Origin: Sulfuricella sp.
GTDB taxonomy: Bacteria > Pseudomonadota > Gammaproteobacteria > Burkholderiales > Sulfuricellaceae
NCBI GenBank assembly: GCA_018336195.1
Contig: JAGXQV010000048.1
Coordinates: 1-32,877 of the forward strand
DNA length: 32,877 bases
Direction of reading: 5' to 3'
The position numbers and the translations under genes were made by a program. This document shows positions 1 through 8,488 of the stretch, in pieces. Below the pieces are notes generated by a model. It was not told where the DNA came from. It made no database searches and worked only from the letters and a program-made list of their open reading frames with translations. How positions within the stretch are numbered: the stretch's first letter is position 1; every line of letters begins with the position of its first letter.

Positions 1-1
1 G

Positions 2-748
2 CTGGCCGCTCTGCGCGCCATCCTGCCGCTGGTCGCTTTTTTGTGGCTGGTGCAGCGCAGCGTGCTGCGCGAAAAACTCGCCCAACCCGGCATCATCGCC
101 TACGGCGTGGTGGTCGCCGTCCTCGGCATGGCCCTGTTCGACACCGGCCTTGATTTCGGCCTGGTGGAACTGGGCACCCAGGCCGGCGGGATACTCCCGG
201 CGGCTTTCGCCAAGCTCGCCGGCTGGCCGAATTCGCCGCTCTATCCCTACGAAATGGGGATTGCCCTGGTGCTGCTGTTCGCCGCCTTGATCGGCTTCGG
301 CGCGACCCTCGCCGAACCAGCCCTCAACGCCATGGGTATCACCGTGGAAACCCTCACCGACGGCGCTTTCCGCCGCGTCACCCTGATTTACGCGGTGGCT
401 TGCGGCGTCGCCTTGGGCACCGCGCTGGGCGTGGCGAAAGTGCTCTTCAACCTGCCCCTGGCGATGTTGCTGCTGCCCGCTTACCTGCTGGCGCTGGCAA
501 TGACGGTGTTTTCCAGCGAGGAATACGTCAATCTCGCCTGGGACAGCGCCGGCGTCACCACCGGCCCCGTCACCGTGCCGCTGATCCTCGCCATGGGGCT
601 GGGCCTGGGGCAGGCGGTCAATGCCCCGGAAGGCTTCGGCATCCTGGCGATGGCCTCGGCCGGGCCGATCCTCAGCGTCCTGACGGTGGGGCTGTGGATC
701 AACTTCAAGCAGAAACGCAAAATGCATAGCAAAAGGAGAGAACCATGA
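2..748 (+). CDS. DUF1538 family membrane protein (5' end outside window)
   Basis: The reading frame is open from base 2 to the TGA at 746-748, so only the C-terminal part of the protein is present. It is very hydrophobic, with about six candidate transmembrane segments. A motif around LIGFGATLAEPALNAMG and the late VTTGPVTVPLILAMGLGLG resemble the second repeat of DUF1538 proteins, which are predicted multipass inner-membrane proteins, probably transporters, of unproven substrate. The stop overlaps the next start codon as ATGA, with a good AAAGGAGAG ribosome-binding site inside the end of this gene, so it is translationally coupled to two PII-like genes. That arrangement suggests PII-type control of the membrane protein, by analogy with AmtB-GlnK. 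Family call is fairly confident; function is inferred. Confidence 0.8.
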   Translation: MAALRAILPLVAFLWLVQRSVLREKLAQPGIIAYGVVVAVLGMALFDTGLDFGLVELGTQAGGILPAAFAKLAGWPNSPLYPYEMGIALVLLFAALIGFGATLAEPALNAMGITVETLTDGAFRRVTLIYAVACGVALGTALGVAKVLFNLPLAMLLLPAYLLALAMTVFSSEEYVNLAWDSAGVTTGPVTVPLILAMGLGLGQAVNAPEGFGILAMASAGPILSVLTVGLWINFKQKRKMHSKRREP

Positions 749-1104
749 GCCAGGATATGGTGGTCCTGACCGACGCCGTGCTGATAACCTGCATCGTCCA
801 GCGCGGCATGGCCGACACCGTGGTGAAGGCCGCGCAACGGGCCGGCGCGCAAGGTGCCACGGTGTTCTACGCGCGCGGCACCGGAGTGCGCCAGCGCCAC
901 CTGGGGGTGTTGGGCATTACCGTCAACGCCGAAAAGGAAGTGGTGTACATCGTCGCCGCCACCGACCAGGCCGACCGCATCTTCGAAAAAATCTTCACTG
1001 CCGCCAAGCTCGACACCCCCGGCATGGGGATGATCTACACCACCCCCATCGACAAAATGGCGACCTACGTTCCCCACGAAATCGCCCAACGTTTCGCCGA
1101 GTAA
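745..1104 (+). CDS. PII-like signalling protein (first of two)
   Basis: This 119-residue protein has the length and fold pattern of PII (GlnB/GlnK-like) trimers: an N-terminal beta strand (LITCIVQRG), helix, T-loop region around residues 36-55 (TVFYARGTGVRQRHLG), a central VVYIVAATDQADRIFEKIF helix and a C-terminal IYTTPIDKMATYVP stretch. PII proteins sense ATP/ADP and metabolites and bind membrane transporters or enzymes. The T-loop lacks the classical uridylylated tyrosine context of GlnB, so this is a PII-like paralogue rather than GlnB itself. The start at 745 is chosen because of the ATGA overlap with DUF1538 and the ribosome-binding site at 730-738. The likely partner is the DUF1538 membrane protein. 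Confidence 0.8.
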   Translation: MSQDMVVLTDAVLITCIVQRGMADTVVKAAQRAGAQGATVFYARGTGVRQRHLGVLGITVNAEKEVVYIVAATDQADRIFEKIFTAAKLDTPGMGMIYTTPIDKMATYVPHEIAQRFAE

Positions 1105-1109
1105 CCCCG

Positions 1110-1463
1110 ATGAAACCCAAACAGGCCCACAGTTCCAAATTTAAGACCATCACTTGTTTCCTGCCGGTGGGGAGGGCGCAAGGCGTGCTCGAAAGCCTGC
1201 GCAAGGAAAAGGGCGTCGCCAGCGCCTACGCCAGTCATGCCCGCGGCTCCGGCCTGTCTACGCGGCGCGACGGCGCCCGCCCGGAATACACCGAGTGCGA
1301 AATGATTACCGCCCTGGTTCCCGCCGAGCAGGCCGACGAGGTGTTCCGGTTCGTTTTTTTCGCCGCCGGCATCGACCACCCCCACGCCGGGATGGTCATC
1401 ATGATGAATTCCCCACATGCCGAAATGCTCGAACTTCCCGGCGACATCCCCGACGAAACCTGA
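1110..1463 (+). CDS. PII-like signalling protein (second of two)
   Basis: This 117-residue protein lies five bases after the preceding PII-like gene and shows the same core: FKTITCFLPVGRAQGVLESL, a loop HARGSGLSTRRDG in the T-loop position, then ECEMITALVPAEQADEVFRFVFFAAGI and GMVIMMNSPHAEMLEL. It diverges clearly from its neighbour, especially in the loop and C-terminus, so the pair may form hetero-oligomers or read different ligands. It closes the DUF1538-PII-PII operon; the next gene is convergent. The specific signal sensed cannot be read from sequence. Confidence 0.75.
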   Translation: MKPKQAHSSKFKTITCFLPVGRAQGVLESLRKEKGVASAYASHARGSGLSTRRDGARPEYTECEMITALVPAEQADEVFRFVFFAAGIDHPHAGMVIMMNSPHAEMLELPGDIPDET

Positions 1464-1919
1464 ACGGGAGCAAGCGAAGGTGTTGGTCTTCTTTACCCGT
1501 CCCGCGCGGGGCTGGGTGGTGACGACCGATGCGGCTAAAGGTTGGTGCTTACCCTCGCTCGTAAGGCCGAAACGCCTAGTTTTGTCGCAATTCCACATGG
1601 AATGGACAAGGGCGCAGGCTTCGTGAGTTCATGCCGTAGTGTGCAAGAAACGATCGAAAGACCCATTCCAACCTTGGCCCGTTTCGTGCCCTGCATGGGC
1701 GGAATCGTTTGTTTACTTACCAAGTTGGTGCAATGAAGGTCAGTGGCAGATGGAGAAGCATCCGTTCATGGGGGATAGAATGGGGCAGCATTCGGTCATG
1801 GCGACCCATCCGGTCAGATGTTTTTGACCTGTACGCAGCCACTCGATTCTCCTCAAGGAGAACGTTTGATGGAATAGTTCTACTCAAGCTGACACAAATC
1901 GGAGTTGGAATTTGGATAC
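1464..1919. other. 456-bp AT-richer spacer between convergent genes, no clear gene
   Basis: No convincing coding region was found. Several open stretches of 60-75 codons exist on both strands, but none shows a recognisable domain or a good ribosome-binding site. Base composition looks lower in GC than the upstream operon and similar to the following ATPase/protease pair, so this could be part of the same acquired segment. No integrase, terminal repeat or tRNA remnant was seen. Confidence 0.5.
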
Positions 1920-4448
1920 TCAGGTTGAAATAATAACCGGGGCCTGTATTTTCGCAGCGACCGGGTTATAAAGGTCAACCTCCGTTTGCGGTGTACGGAT
2001 GGATACGATCAAGCTGTAATGGGCCGGAAGGTTGTAGCGATCCAATTTTTGGCGCGTACGCCACCAGCCCATCGCGGGATAGACCGCAAGGTGACCCCGG
2101 CTGGCCAATTCTGCGGCGGTGCCTTCCCATATATCTTGATGCAAAGAGCCTTTATGACGCTGTTCACCTAACCACCAGTTAGGGTCTTGGTGGTTGGTAT
2201 GCTGTCCACTTTCTTCCATGGCAGCTGCAGCGTTGATACGGGCGAGAAAATTTTCCTCGGACTCTTGATGATGACGCACTTTGAAACGCAAGCGATGGGA
2301 AGGGTAGTGATATTTTGATGCCGAACCGCGAGCAGAGGGGTTTGGCTCGATAAAATAGGATAGCGTGACACGCATTTGCACCCGAGTCGCGCCGAGAGAT
2401 TCCAACTCATCTTTTGGCCAAGGTAGTGCATGAAAATTCATGTCGCGGGTTTTGACCGTGCTTCCGTCTTTTTTATAAGGGTGGACTTGGTCTTCAACGA
2501 TCAGCGTCAGCGAATTGGCCGCACTCCATAAGGCGTGTTCCAGGTCGGGCACTCCCCAGCCGCAGTGACGCACAAGGTTGACGTAATCATTCTTGGTGCG
2601 GGACTTCAAATACAATTCGCGCATGGCATCTGTCCAATCGGCGGAATGAACGATGAGCGCGCGGATGGTTTCAGGTCGTAGCTGTGGATAAGTCGACATC
2701 AATTGCGCAGCCATGCGAGTGCACAGAGCGGATGCGGCACTGGTGGCGTTGGTGGTGGTAAAAAGTTTCTCGGTGTGTTTGAAGTGCGTGGTCAGCAGGT
2801 TGAGACTTGGCAGCGCCCCTGCAAACCCATCATTCTTTCCAACATTTCCGCCTTCAAAAACCACGTCTGGTTTAAGCGGCCACGCCCTGTCCCAAGTTGC
2901 CGAAGTTGTCGTATATGGGCTGATTCCTCCCAAAGGCGCAACGGGCTCAATGCTGTCATCGTCGGTTTCAATTTTTTCGGTAAAGGCACCTACCGTCAAT
3001 GCGTTCCAGGCTTGACCGGGATCGTGAATTAGGTTTCTTGTTGAAAGACTTTCCGGGTATGCCAGCCACTCATTTCCATCCTTGGCATTCCCAGCTGCCA
3101 ATACGATCAGTCGTGGAAATTGGCCTTCATTCGACGCATCCGCCGCCAGCGCATCCACCATGGAAGACCATGATGAAGGGCGTCCGCGACCCCAAAAATC
3201 AGTAGCAGTCACAGCCGAGCTAAACACGCGCGGGCGTTGTGGCGCAGCGATTTCGGGGCGGCTTACCGCTTCTGCGAAAAGGTTTGCATGGAACTCGTTG
3301 TTCCCTGCATTAGCTCCTTCACCTCGTGTGAGTTTGACCGATTCCAGAAGATGATTAATCTCTATCGGCAGCGCTGTTGTTAACGCATTGGTTAAATCGC
3401 CGTAGATTGCTATCCCCGCCAAGCCTGTACCGTGATTGCACTCATCATCTTTTCCCCATTCTGGCTCGACGGTATGCATGTCATCGCTTGTCAATGCCGG
3501 TGAGAGCAAAGGATGGCCACGGTTCACTCCACTATCGAGCAGGCAGATGCGAGGCACATCGTCAGCATGTGCCGGGAAGGTTGTTCGAGCCAGCAGTTCA
3601 TCTTCCCAAGCCTGCTGATCCTCGGCATTCATTCCGTCAAACAATTCTGCTGTTTCCTTGGCGCGGCGTAGTTCGGCTACGCAATTCAGCGTCATGACCG
3701 TCTGTGAGAACTGGCGTTCCGAACCGTGCATCATGACGACGGTTCTCTCAGGGAAATCTACGCGGCCTGCGCTAACCGTGCAGCCGACCGCAGCAGCCAG
3801 CTTGCGAAAATCCGCCACAACTAGTTCACGGTTGCTACGTTCGGGCAGCCACACCTCCCACCAGAATGCCTCATCTGGATTCTGCGGCAGAAGCGCAGGA
3901 TCATCAGTCCAAAGTGCGCGCAGTTCAGCGGTGCGCAGGGACTCTATGGTATCCAGCAGCGTCCTGTGATCCCTGGGTTTGCCATTTTTATCTTTGTTCT
4001 CATCCAGATATTCGACTATGTATTTTTCAAAGTGCGCGAATTTACCGTCGGGCACGAATACGTTGGCGTAGGTATATTCCCCTTCTTCGCGGATGCTCAG
4101 CAACTCGATGTGCTGCGTATCGTTGGCGAGACTTTCAAATGCCAGCACTATTCCTGGTTGGCTTTGAAATTGAATCTGCAAACCAACACCGCCTTCAAGC
4201 CCCATTTTATGCTGCATCGCCGCCGCTTGCTCGGCAATGGGCTTGAGTGTCTGCAGTTGTGCTTGCAGAGATCCGCCGTGTTGGGCTCGGGGCAATTCTG
4301 GAATATGCGGCGGGTTTCCACCACCAGCAGAGTGAGCTGTGAAAGGCTTGGCTTCGGAAGTATTGGTAAGGACGAAATGCCGGCGTTTATCTTGCGCTTG
4401 TGTGGCCATGCTCTGGGAACTCGATATTGGTTTTGGCGAGCTTGCCAC
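1920..4448 (-). CDS. ietS: Subtilisin-like serine protease, IetS type (toxin/effector of AAA-S8 pair)
   Basis: This is an S8-family protease of 842 residues from the GTG at 4448. The catalytic residues can be placed as Asp305 (CLLDSGVN), His339 (NHGTGLAG), the oxyanion Asn454 (LAAGN) and Ser570 (TNATSAAS). The usual GTSMAAP around the serine is altered to ATSAASA. There is no signal peptide, so it probably acts in the cytosol. The roughly 290 residues before the catalytic domain and 240 after it are not assigned. Its start lies inside the end of the AAA ATPase gene (62-base overlap from GTG, 23 bases from the alternative ATG at 4409); a GGAGGAG lies upstream of the GTG but is spaced far from it. 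In the IetAS system of Agrobacterium pTiC58 the protease is toxic and the ATPase protects. The pairing is seen here; the function is inferred. Confidence 0.82.
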   Translation of the reverse strand: MASSPKPISSSQSMATQAQDKRRHFVLTNTSEAKPFTAHSAGGGNPPHIPELPRAQHGGSLQAQLQTLKPIAEQAAAMQHKMGLEGGVGLQIQFQSQPGIVLAFESLANDTQHIELLSIREEGEYTYANVFVPDGKFAHFEKYIVEYLDENKDKNGKPRDHRTLLDTIESLRTAELRALWTDDPALLPQNPDEAFWWEVWLPERSNRELVVADFRKLAAAVGCTVSAGRVDFPERTVVMMHGSERQFSQTVMTLNCVAELRRAKETAELFDGMNAEDQQAWEDELLARTTFPAHADDVPRICLLDSGVNRGHPLLSPALTSDDMHTVEPEWGKDDECNHGTGLAGIAIYGDLTNALTTALPIEINHLLESVKLTRGEGANAGNNEFHANLFAEAVSRPEIAAPQRPRVFSSAVTATDFWGRGRPSSWSSMVDALAADASNEGQFPRLIVLAAGNAKDGNEWLAYPESLSTRNLIHDPGQAWNALTVGAFTEKIETDDDSIEPVAPLGGISPYTTTSATWDRAWPLKPDVVFEGGNVGKNDGFAGALPSLNLLTTHFKHTEKLFTTTNATSAASALCTRMAAQLMSTYPQLRPETIRALIVHSADWTDAMRELYLKSRTKNDYVNLVRHCGWGVPDLEHALWSAANSLTLIVEDQVHPYKKDGSTVKTRDMNFHALPWPKDELESLGATRVQMRVTLSYFIEPNPSARGSASKYHYPSHRLRFKVRHHQESEENFLARINAAAAMEESGQHTNHQDPNWWLGEQRHKGSLHQDIWEGTAAELASRGHLAVYPAMGWWRTRQKLDRYNLPAHYSLIVSIRTPQTEVDLYNPVAAKIQAPVIIST

Positions 4449-5421
4449 TGATCAATTTTCGCTCCTCCAACATATGTACCAGATCGGCTTCGATGACGGT
4501 GTCGCGATCATGAATGATGCTGTCCTTGATCGCCTCGTCGGCGGCTCTCGAAATTTCCGCATGGCTTAATCCTGCGGCATGCTCGGCGATCTTGCTCCAG
4601 GCAAAACGCCTGGCATGAAACCCTGCCAAGCGCACCTTGAGTACTGAAACGATTTGCTCCTGATCGGGCAGACCATACTGAACCATGTCATCAAAGCGGC
4701 GAAACAGCGCATAGTCGAGAATATCGGGATGGTTGGTCGCGGCAATAATCACGCTGTGCGACTGATCCTGTTCGATCATTTGTAGAAAACTGTTGAGCAC
4801 GCGCCGAATCTCGCCCACATCGTTGGTTATGCCGCGCTGCGAACCGATAGCATCAAATTCATCGAAGAAATAGATGCCGCGCACCTCGGTAATGGCATCA
4901 AAAACCTGCCGCAATTTGGCCGCTGTCTCCCCCATGTATTTGGTGATCAACGCATCGAGACGAACCAGAAATAGCGGGACCCCCAACTCCCCCGCAAGCG
5001 CTGCCGCCGTCATCGTTTTGCCAGTGCCAGGAGGTCCCACAAAGAGCAGTTTGCGCCGTGGCGACAAACCATGTTCTTTAAGTTTGGCAAAAAAGCGTTG
5101 CTCCTTGATCATACGTTGGAGCTTTATAGACACGCCATCGTCGAGAATCATCTCAGACAGGCGGGTGTGGGGATAAGAAACACTAAGAAGGCCAACCAAT
5201 TCGCCGCGAGGTTTGTTGAGTGGAACCAACTTGCCCGCCCCGGCCAGATTCCGGTTGCGGGATTTTGAGACATCAATCATATCGCGAAGCTCTTCGGCCA
5301 GCTTCCCATGCCCCAGCTTGGCCTCATGCGCGGCGACCTGCATGGCAATAGACAAAAAGCGCCCCTCGTCACCCTCGATGTGTGACTTGAGAAGTGCTTT
5401 GAGTTGCTCCGCGCTCGCCAT
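4387..5421 (-). CDS. ietA: AAA+ ATPase, IetA type (partner of S8 protease)
   Basis: This 344-residue AAA+ ATPase has Walker A GPPGTGKT at residues 129-136, Walker B IYFFDEFD around 183-190 with Asp187/Glu188, sensor-1 Asn230 in AATN, and an RRFDD arginine-finger region at 241-245. The N-terminal 110 residues are helical and not assigned. The single ATPase domain plus short lid is close in layout to Cdc48/spastin-type AAA proteins, and the gene directly precedes a subtilisin-like protease. That pair and order match IetAS, a plasmid-stability toxin-antitoxin system also listed among anti-phage systems. The ATG at 5421 has a good upstream GGAGAAAGA. Expected role: an ATP-dependent regulator or antitoxin for the protease. 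Confidence 0.85.
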   Translation of the reverse strand: MASAEQLKALLKSHIEGDEGRFLSIAMQVAAHEAKLGHGKLAEELRDMIDVSKSRNRNLAGAGKLVPLNKPRGELVGLLSVSYPHTRLSEMILDDGVSIKLQRMIKEQRFFAKLKEHGLSPRRKLLFVGPPGTGKTMTAAALAGELGVPLFLVRLDALITKYMGETAAKLRQVFDAITEVRGIYFFDEFDAIGSQRGITNDVGEIRRVLNSFLQMIEQDQSHSVIIAATNHPDILDYALFRRFDDMVQYGLPDQEQIVSVLKVRLAGFHARRFAWSKIAEHAAGLSHAEISRAADEAIKDSIIHDRDTVIEADLVHMLEERKLISGKLAKTNIEFPEHGHTSAR

Positions 5422-5446
5422 TCTTTCTCCAATCCTGCTGCTTAAA

Positions 5447-5452
5447 ATTATA
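5447..5452 (-). promoter_or_regulatory. Candidate -10 box for the ATPase/protease pair
   Basis: On the minus strand a perfect TATAAT lies 25 bases upstream of the ATPase start codon, giving a short leader that still contains the GGAGAAAGA ribosome-binding site. The -35 region at the usual distance (ACTCAC-like) is poor, so the promoter may be weak or need an activator. Confidence 0.45.
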
Positions 5453-5779
5453 CAGTGCTATTGATGGACGTGAGTGGGCGCCGAGAGTCAATATCTGAAT
5501 CATGGCCGATTGTAGATGCCCAACGGCTTATCGTCATTTGTCCACAAAGGCAGAATCGCTGACCTACGAACGATTTTCCTGAACGAACACTTTGTATTCA
5601 TTAAGCAGCTATTAGCAGAAAATGCGCATGACTGGCAGGCGTGGCCCGGAGCTTGCCGCTGGTATTGCGAGATCCACGGCGACAGCTTGCTGCGTTAAGC
5701 CGGCCTTGACTACCCTCGACAAGATTCCGGGTATCCGCCGATAATCCCCTACCTGCAATCCATTTCCGGGAGGACCCTC
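5453..5779. other. 327-bp spacer, no supported gene
   Basis: An open stretch of 60 codons (5516-5698, plus) and one of 61 codons (5612-5797, minus) occur, neither with a recognisable domain. The minus-strand frame contains KAGLTQQAVAVDLAIPAAS, faintly like a helix-turn-helix repressor, but it has no supporting context and may be chance or a decayed relic. The right part (from about 5700) is GC-rich again and ends with GGGAGGACC, the ribosome-binding site of the next gene. Confidence 0.4.
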
Positions 5780-6730
5780 ATGAACGCCTACGCCCAATCC
5801 GCCCTACTCGCTGCAGCGCTGCTGCTTTTCCCTTCGCTGGCGCTTGCCGAACCCGGCTACACCTGGGAAACCACCGTGGAAGTCACGGCGATGGGGATGA
5901 CCATGCCGCCCCAGACCGTGCAGGCTTGCCAGCCCCGGCAATGGCGCGAGCCGCCCCAGGAAAAGAACCGCGAATCCGACTGCAAGGTTTCGGATTTCAA
6001 ACACGTCGGCAACAAGATGAGCTGGAAGATGAAGTGCGAAGGCAAGCATCCTGTCACCGGCAGCGGCGAAATCACCTTCCAGGGCGAAAGCTATTACAGC
6101 GGGGTGGTGAAGATGTCCATCCCGGAAGGCGAGTCGCTCATGAAAATGAGCGGCAAGCGCCTTACCGCCTGCGAATACACCGGCAAGCCGCCGCTCGCGT
6201 CTGCGGATCCATCCGCCAAACTCACCGCCCAGCAATGCAAGCAGGGCGTCGACAAGCTGGATGCCGGGCTGTTCCTCCACGGCGATGTGTGCAACAGCTA
6301 CAAGCAGGCTTTTTGCGACCGCCTCGGCAGCCTCGATGCCGTCGAGCAGGCGTCGCGCAAGGGCGGTACCATCGGGGAACTCGCCGCGACCTGCGGCAAG
6401 AGCGCGGAAGGCTGGTGCAACCAGGCCGCCGCCACCGACCGCGTGGATTTCGTCAGCCGGCATTGCCCCGCGCAAAAGGCCGAACTGCTCGTCAAGCATT
6501 GCGAAGGGCGCGACGCCACGGCTCAGGGCGCCGGCAAATACGGCGCCTTTTGCAGCGGCTACCAGGGCAAGGCGGAACATCCGGCGCGCCAGGGCACGGT
6601 GCAGGAAGTCGCGCCGCTCGAAGAATCCGCCGGCGCGGAGGCTCCCGCGGCCCCCGCCGATGCCGCCAACAAGGCGCTAGACGCCATCGGCGATACGGCG
6701 AAGAAGCTGAAGGGCTTGTTCCGCTTCTAA
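5780..6730 (+). CDS. DUF3617-family exported protein with Ala-rich C-terminal tail
   Basis: The 316-residue product starts with a signal peptide (hydrophobic LLAAALLLFPSLALA, likely cleavage near residue 23). Residues about 25-135 carry the pattern of DUF3617 proteins: GYTWETTVEVTAMGMTMP, QTVQACQ, a DCKVSDFKHVGNKMSWKMKC stretch and a GEITFQGESYYSG strand pair. The middle (about 145-255) has many cysteines in spaced pairs and suggests a small disulphide-bonded periplasmic region. The final 50 residues are Ala/Pro/Glu-rich. The family has no established biochemical function. The start follows GGGAGGACCCTC, a strong ribosome-binding site. The gene stands alone on the plus strand next to the AT-rich insert. 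Confidence 0.75.
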   Translation: MNAYAQSALLAAALLLFPSLALAEPGYTWETTVEVTAMGMTMPPQTVQACQPRQWREPPQEKNRESDCKVSDFKHVGNKMSWKMKCEGKHPVTGSGEITFQGESYYSGVVKMSIPEGESLMKMSGKRLTACEYTGKPPLASADPSAKLTAQQCKQGVDKLDAGLFLHGDVCNSYKQAFCDRLGSLDAVEQASRKGGTIGELAATCGKSAEGWCNQAAATDRVDFVSRHCPAQKAELLVKHCEGRDATAQGAGKYGAFCSGYQGKAEHPARQGTVQEVAPLEESAGAEAPAAPADAANKALDAIGDTAKKLKGLFRF

Positions 6731-6867
6731 TATGGCGGCACGCTGTCCCCGCTTGGGTGAGGAGTGGTGAGCGTTGGTGAGTGGTATTCGCGACAGCCTT
6801 TGCCTACACTGAAAGTGGTTGATATGGCTGTTTCACCGAACCTCACTGTGCGGAAGAGGGGAATAAA

Positions 6868-7641
6868 ATGTCACGCACCCTCAGCAAACAGGAACTCGCT
6901 CCGCTGCTAACCCTTTCCCTGCTGTTCGTCGACGATGACGAAGGAATCCGGGCGGGCATGTCGCGCTCCCTCAAGCGGCGCTTCCTGGCCTATTACGATG
7001 CGCCCGACGGGCAGGAAGGGCTGGCGCTCTACCGCCAATACCGGCCCGACATCATCGTTACCGACGTGACCATGCCGGTCATGGACGGTCTGGAAATGTC
7101 GCGGAAGATCCGGGAAGAGAATCCCGAGGTGCCCATTATCGTCAACAGCGCCCACAATGAAATGGATTTTTTCGTCGAAGCCATTTCGATCGGTATCGAC
7201 AGCTACATCCTCAAGCCCACCGACATCAGCGCCTTGCTGTTCCTGGTCCTGAAATGCGCCCAGCCGATCCTGAAGCAGCGTGCGCTGGAAACCCAAAACA
7301 AGCTGATTCAGCACCTCCTGGACCTATCCACCAGCCCCACCCTGATTGCCTCCGGCGGCAAGCCGGAATGCGCCAACCAGGCGCTGCTGGATTTCCTGGG
7401 ATACAGTTCCGCGGCGGAGTTGTATGCGCAGTTCGAGCAATCCGGGGAGGATGCGTTGACCAATTCCGCGATCAAACAAGCCGAGGAATTGGATCGCCTC
7501 GCGCAGGTACGCAACGATCCCGACGTTTTGCGGCGGCTTCTGCAAAACAGCAAAAAGAAGGTCGATTCTTTCGAATTGGCGAGGTTCGACATGCCGGAAA
7601 TCGATAAATACGTGTTCAGCCTGAAACCCACCATCAACTGA
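6868..7641 (+). CDS. Response regulator with degenerate PAS-like C-terminal half
   Basis: Residues 15-130 form a receiver domain: acidic Asp22-Asp24, phospho-acceptor Asp66 in IVTDVTMPVMDG, Ser94 in the switch position (IVNSA) and Lys116 (ILKPT). Residues about 130-257 are not a DNA-binding or GGDEF domain. The stretch LLDLSTSPTLIASGGKPECANQALLDFLGYSSAAELYAQFE resembles the beginning of a PAS domain, and the end (SFELARFDMPEIDKYVFSLKPT) resembles the late strands of one, with a helical insertion between. The output is therefore probably protein-protein contact or small-molecule sensing. No histidine kinase is adjacent; the lone kinase at 22311-24125 is too far away to pair by position. The start has GAGGGGAATAAA upstream. 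Confidence 0.8.
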   Translation: MSRTLSKQELAPLLTLSLLFVDDDEGIRAGMSRSLKRRFLAYYDAPDGQEGLALYRQYRPDIIVTDVTMPVMDGLEMSRKIREENPEVPIIVNSAHNEMDFFVEAISIGIDSYILKPTDISALLFLVLKCAQPILKQRALETQNKLIQHLLDLSTSPTLIASGGKPECANQALLDFLGYSSAAELYAQFEQSGEDALTNSAIKQAEELDRLAQVRNDPDVLRRLLQNSKKKVDSFELARFDMPEIDKYVFSLKPTIN

Positions 7642-7820
7642 AGACCGAGTCAGGCGAAAACGGACGGGGATTCCTCCCGTGTGGCTGCCGCCTTTGATTT
7701 CCCCTGCTTATTGACGCCATCCGGCACTCCGGTTAACTTTACGCCTGTCCGGCAAAACCCAAGCGATTCCACAAGTTGGGGAGGGTTTCCGGAGGCGCGT
7801 CAGGGTAAGGGAAAGAGCTT

Positions 7821-8465
7821 ATGGGTAAAGTGATTGCGGTGATCGGCAACAAGGGCGGCACGGGGAAAACCACGATTTCCCATTTGTTGGCCCATGGCCT
7901 GGGGTTGTATGGCAAGAGCGCGATTTCGGTGCTGACCGACGAAACCCGCGAGCCGCTGCTGCGCCAGAACCGCCGCTACGTGCCGCTCGACGCCCGCACC
8001 CCGGTGCAACTGGAGCGCATCATGGAACGCATCCACAGCCTGCCCACCTGGATTGGGGTGATCGACGGCGGCGGCAACCGCGCCGAAATGGATGCCCAAC
8101 TGTATAGCCTCGCCGACCTGGTGCTCCTGCCGTTCCGCGATTCCCACGAGGATATCCGCACGGTGCTGAACGACCTGGAGACTTTTCCGAATGCCTGGGG
8201 GCTGCCTTCGCAATGGCCGACCAACGCTTGGCAGCAGATGGCGGCGGAGCGCAATATCGACGAGCTGATGCCGGATTATCGGCCGCGCCTGCTCGAACCG
8301 GTGTACAGCGTCAGTTCGAGCAAGCTGTTGCTGCAGTCCGACACGCCGTTCGCGCTGCCCACCGTGCTCAACAACATGGCGCGCCGCCTGGCGATGCAGG
8401 TGCTGGAACTGCTCGAAATCCCCCTGGTCGAAGACGGCGTGCCGCCTCCCGATTCCGCGCAATAA
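7821..8465 (+). CDS. Orphan ParA/MinD-like P-loop ATPase
   Basis: The 214-residue protein opens with a deviant Walker A, KGGTGKTT at residues 11-18 (with the first Lys typical of the ParA/MinD/MipZ superfamily), and has VIDGGGN around residue 74 in the Walker A-prime/B position. It lacks an N-terminal DNA-binding domain, and no parB, parS or centromere-like repeat is visible nearby, so plasmid-style partition is unlikely. It is closer in size to small ParA relatives encoded with conjugation or positioning systems. YaiI follows 23 bases downstream. What it positions or regulates is unknown. Confidence 0.75.
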   Translation: MGKVIAVIGNKGGTGKTTISHLLAHGLGLYGKSAISVLTDETREPLLRQNRRYVPLDARTPVQLERIMERIHSLPTWIGVIDGGGNRAEMDAQLYSLADLVLLPFRDSHEDIRTVLNDLETFPNAWGLPSQWPTNAWQQMAAERNIDELMPDYRPRLLEPVYSVSSSKLLLQSDTPFALPTVLNNMARRLAMQVLELLEIPLVEDGVPPPDSAQ

Positions 8466-8488
8466 TCCCGCTCTCCGCCAAGGAAACC

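Noticed and set aside
5612..5797. Possible helix-turn-helix gene relic on the minus strand
   Set aside because: Only one weak motif (AGLTQQAVAVDLA), no ribosome-binding site, and the frame overlaps the start of the DUF3617 gene.
6750..6785. Short GGTGAG repeats before the response regulator
   Set aside because: Three imperfect copies with irregular spacing in a short leader; could easily be chance.
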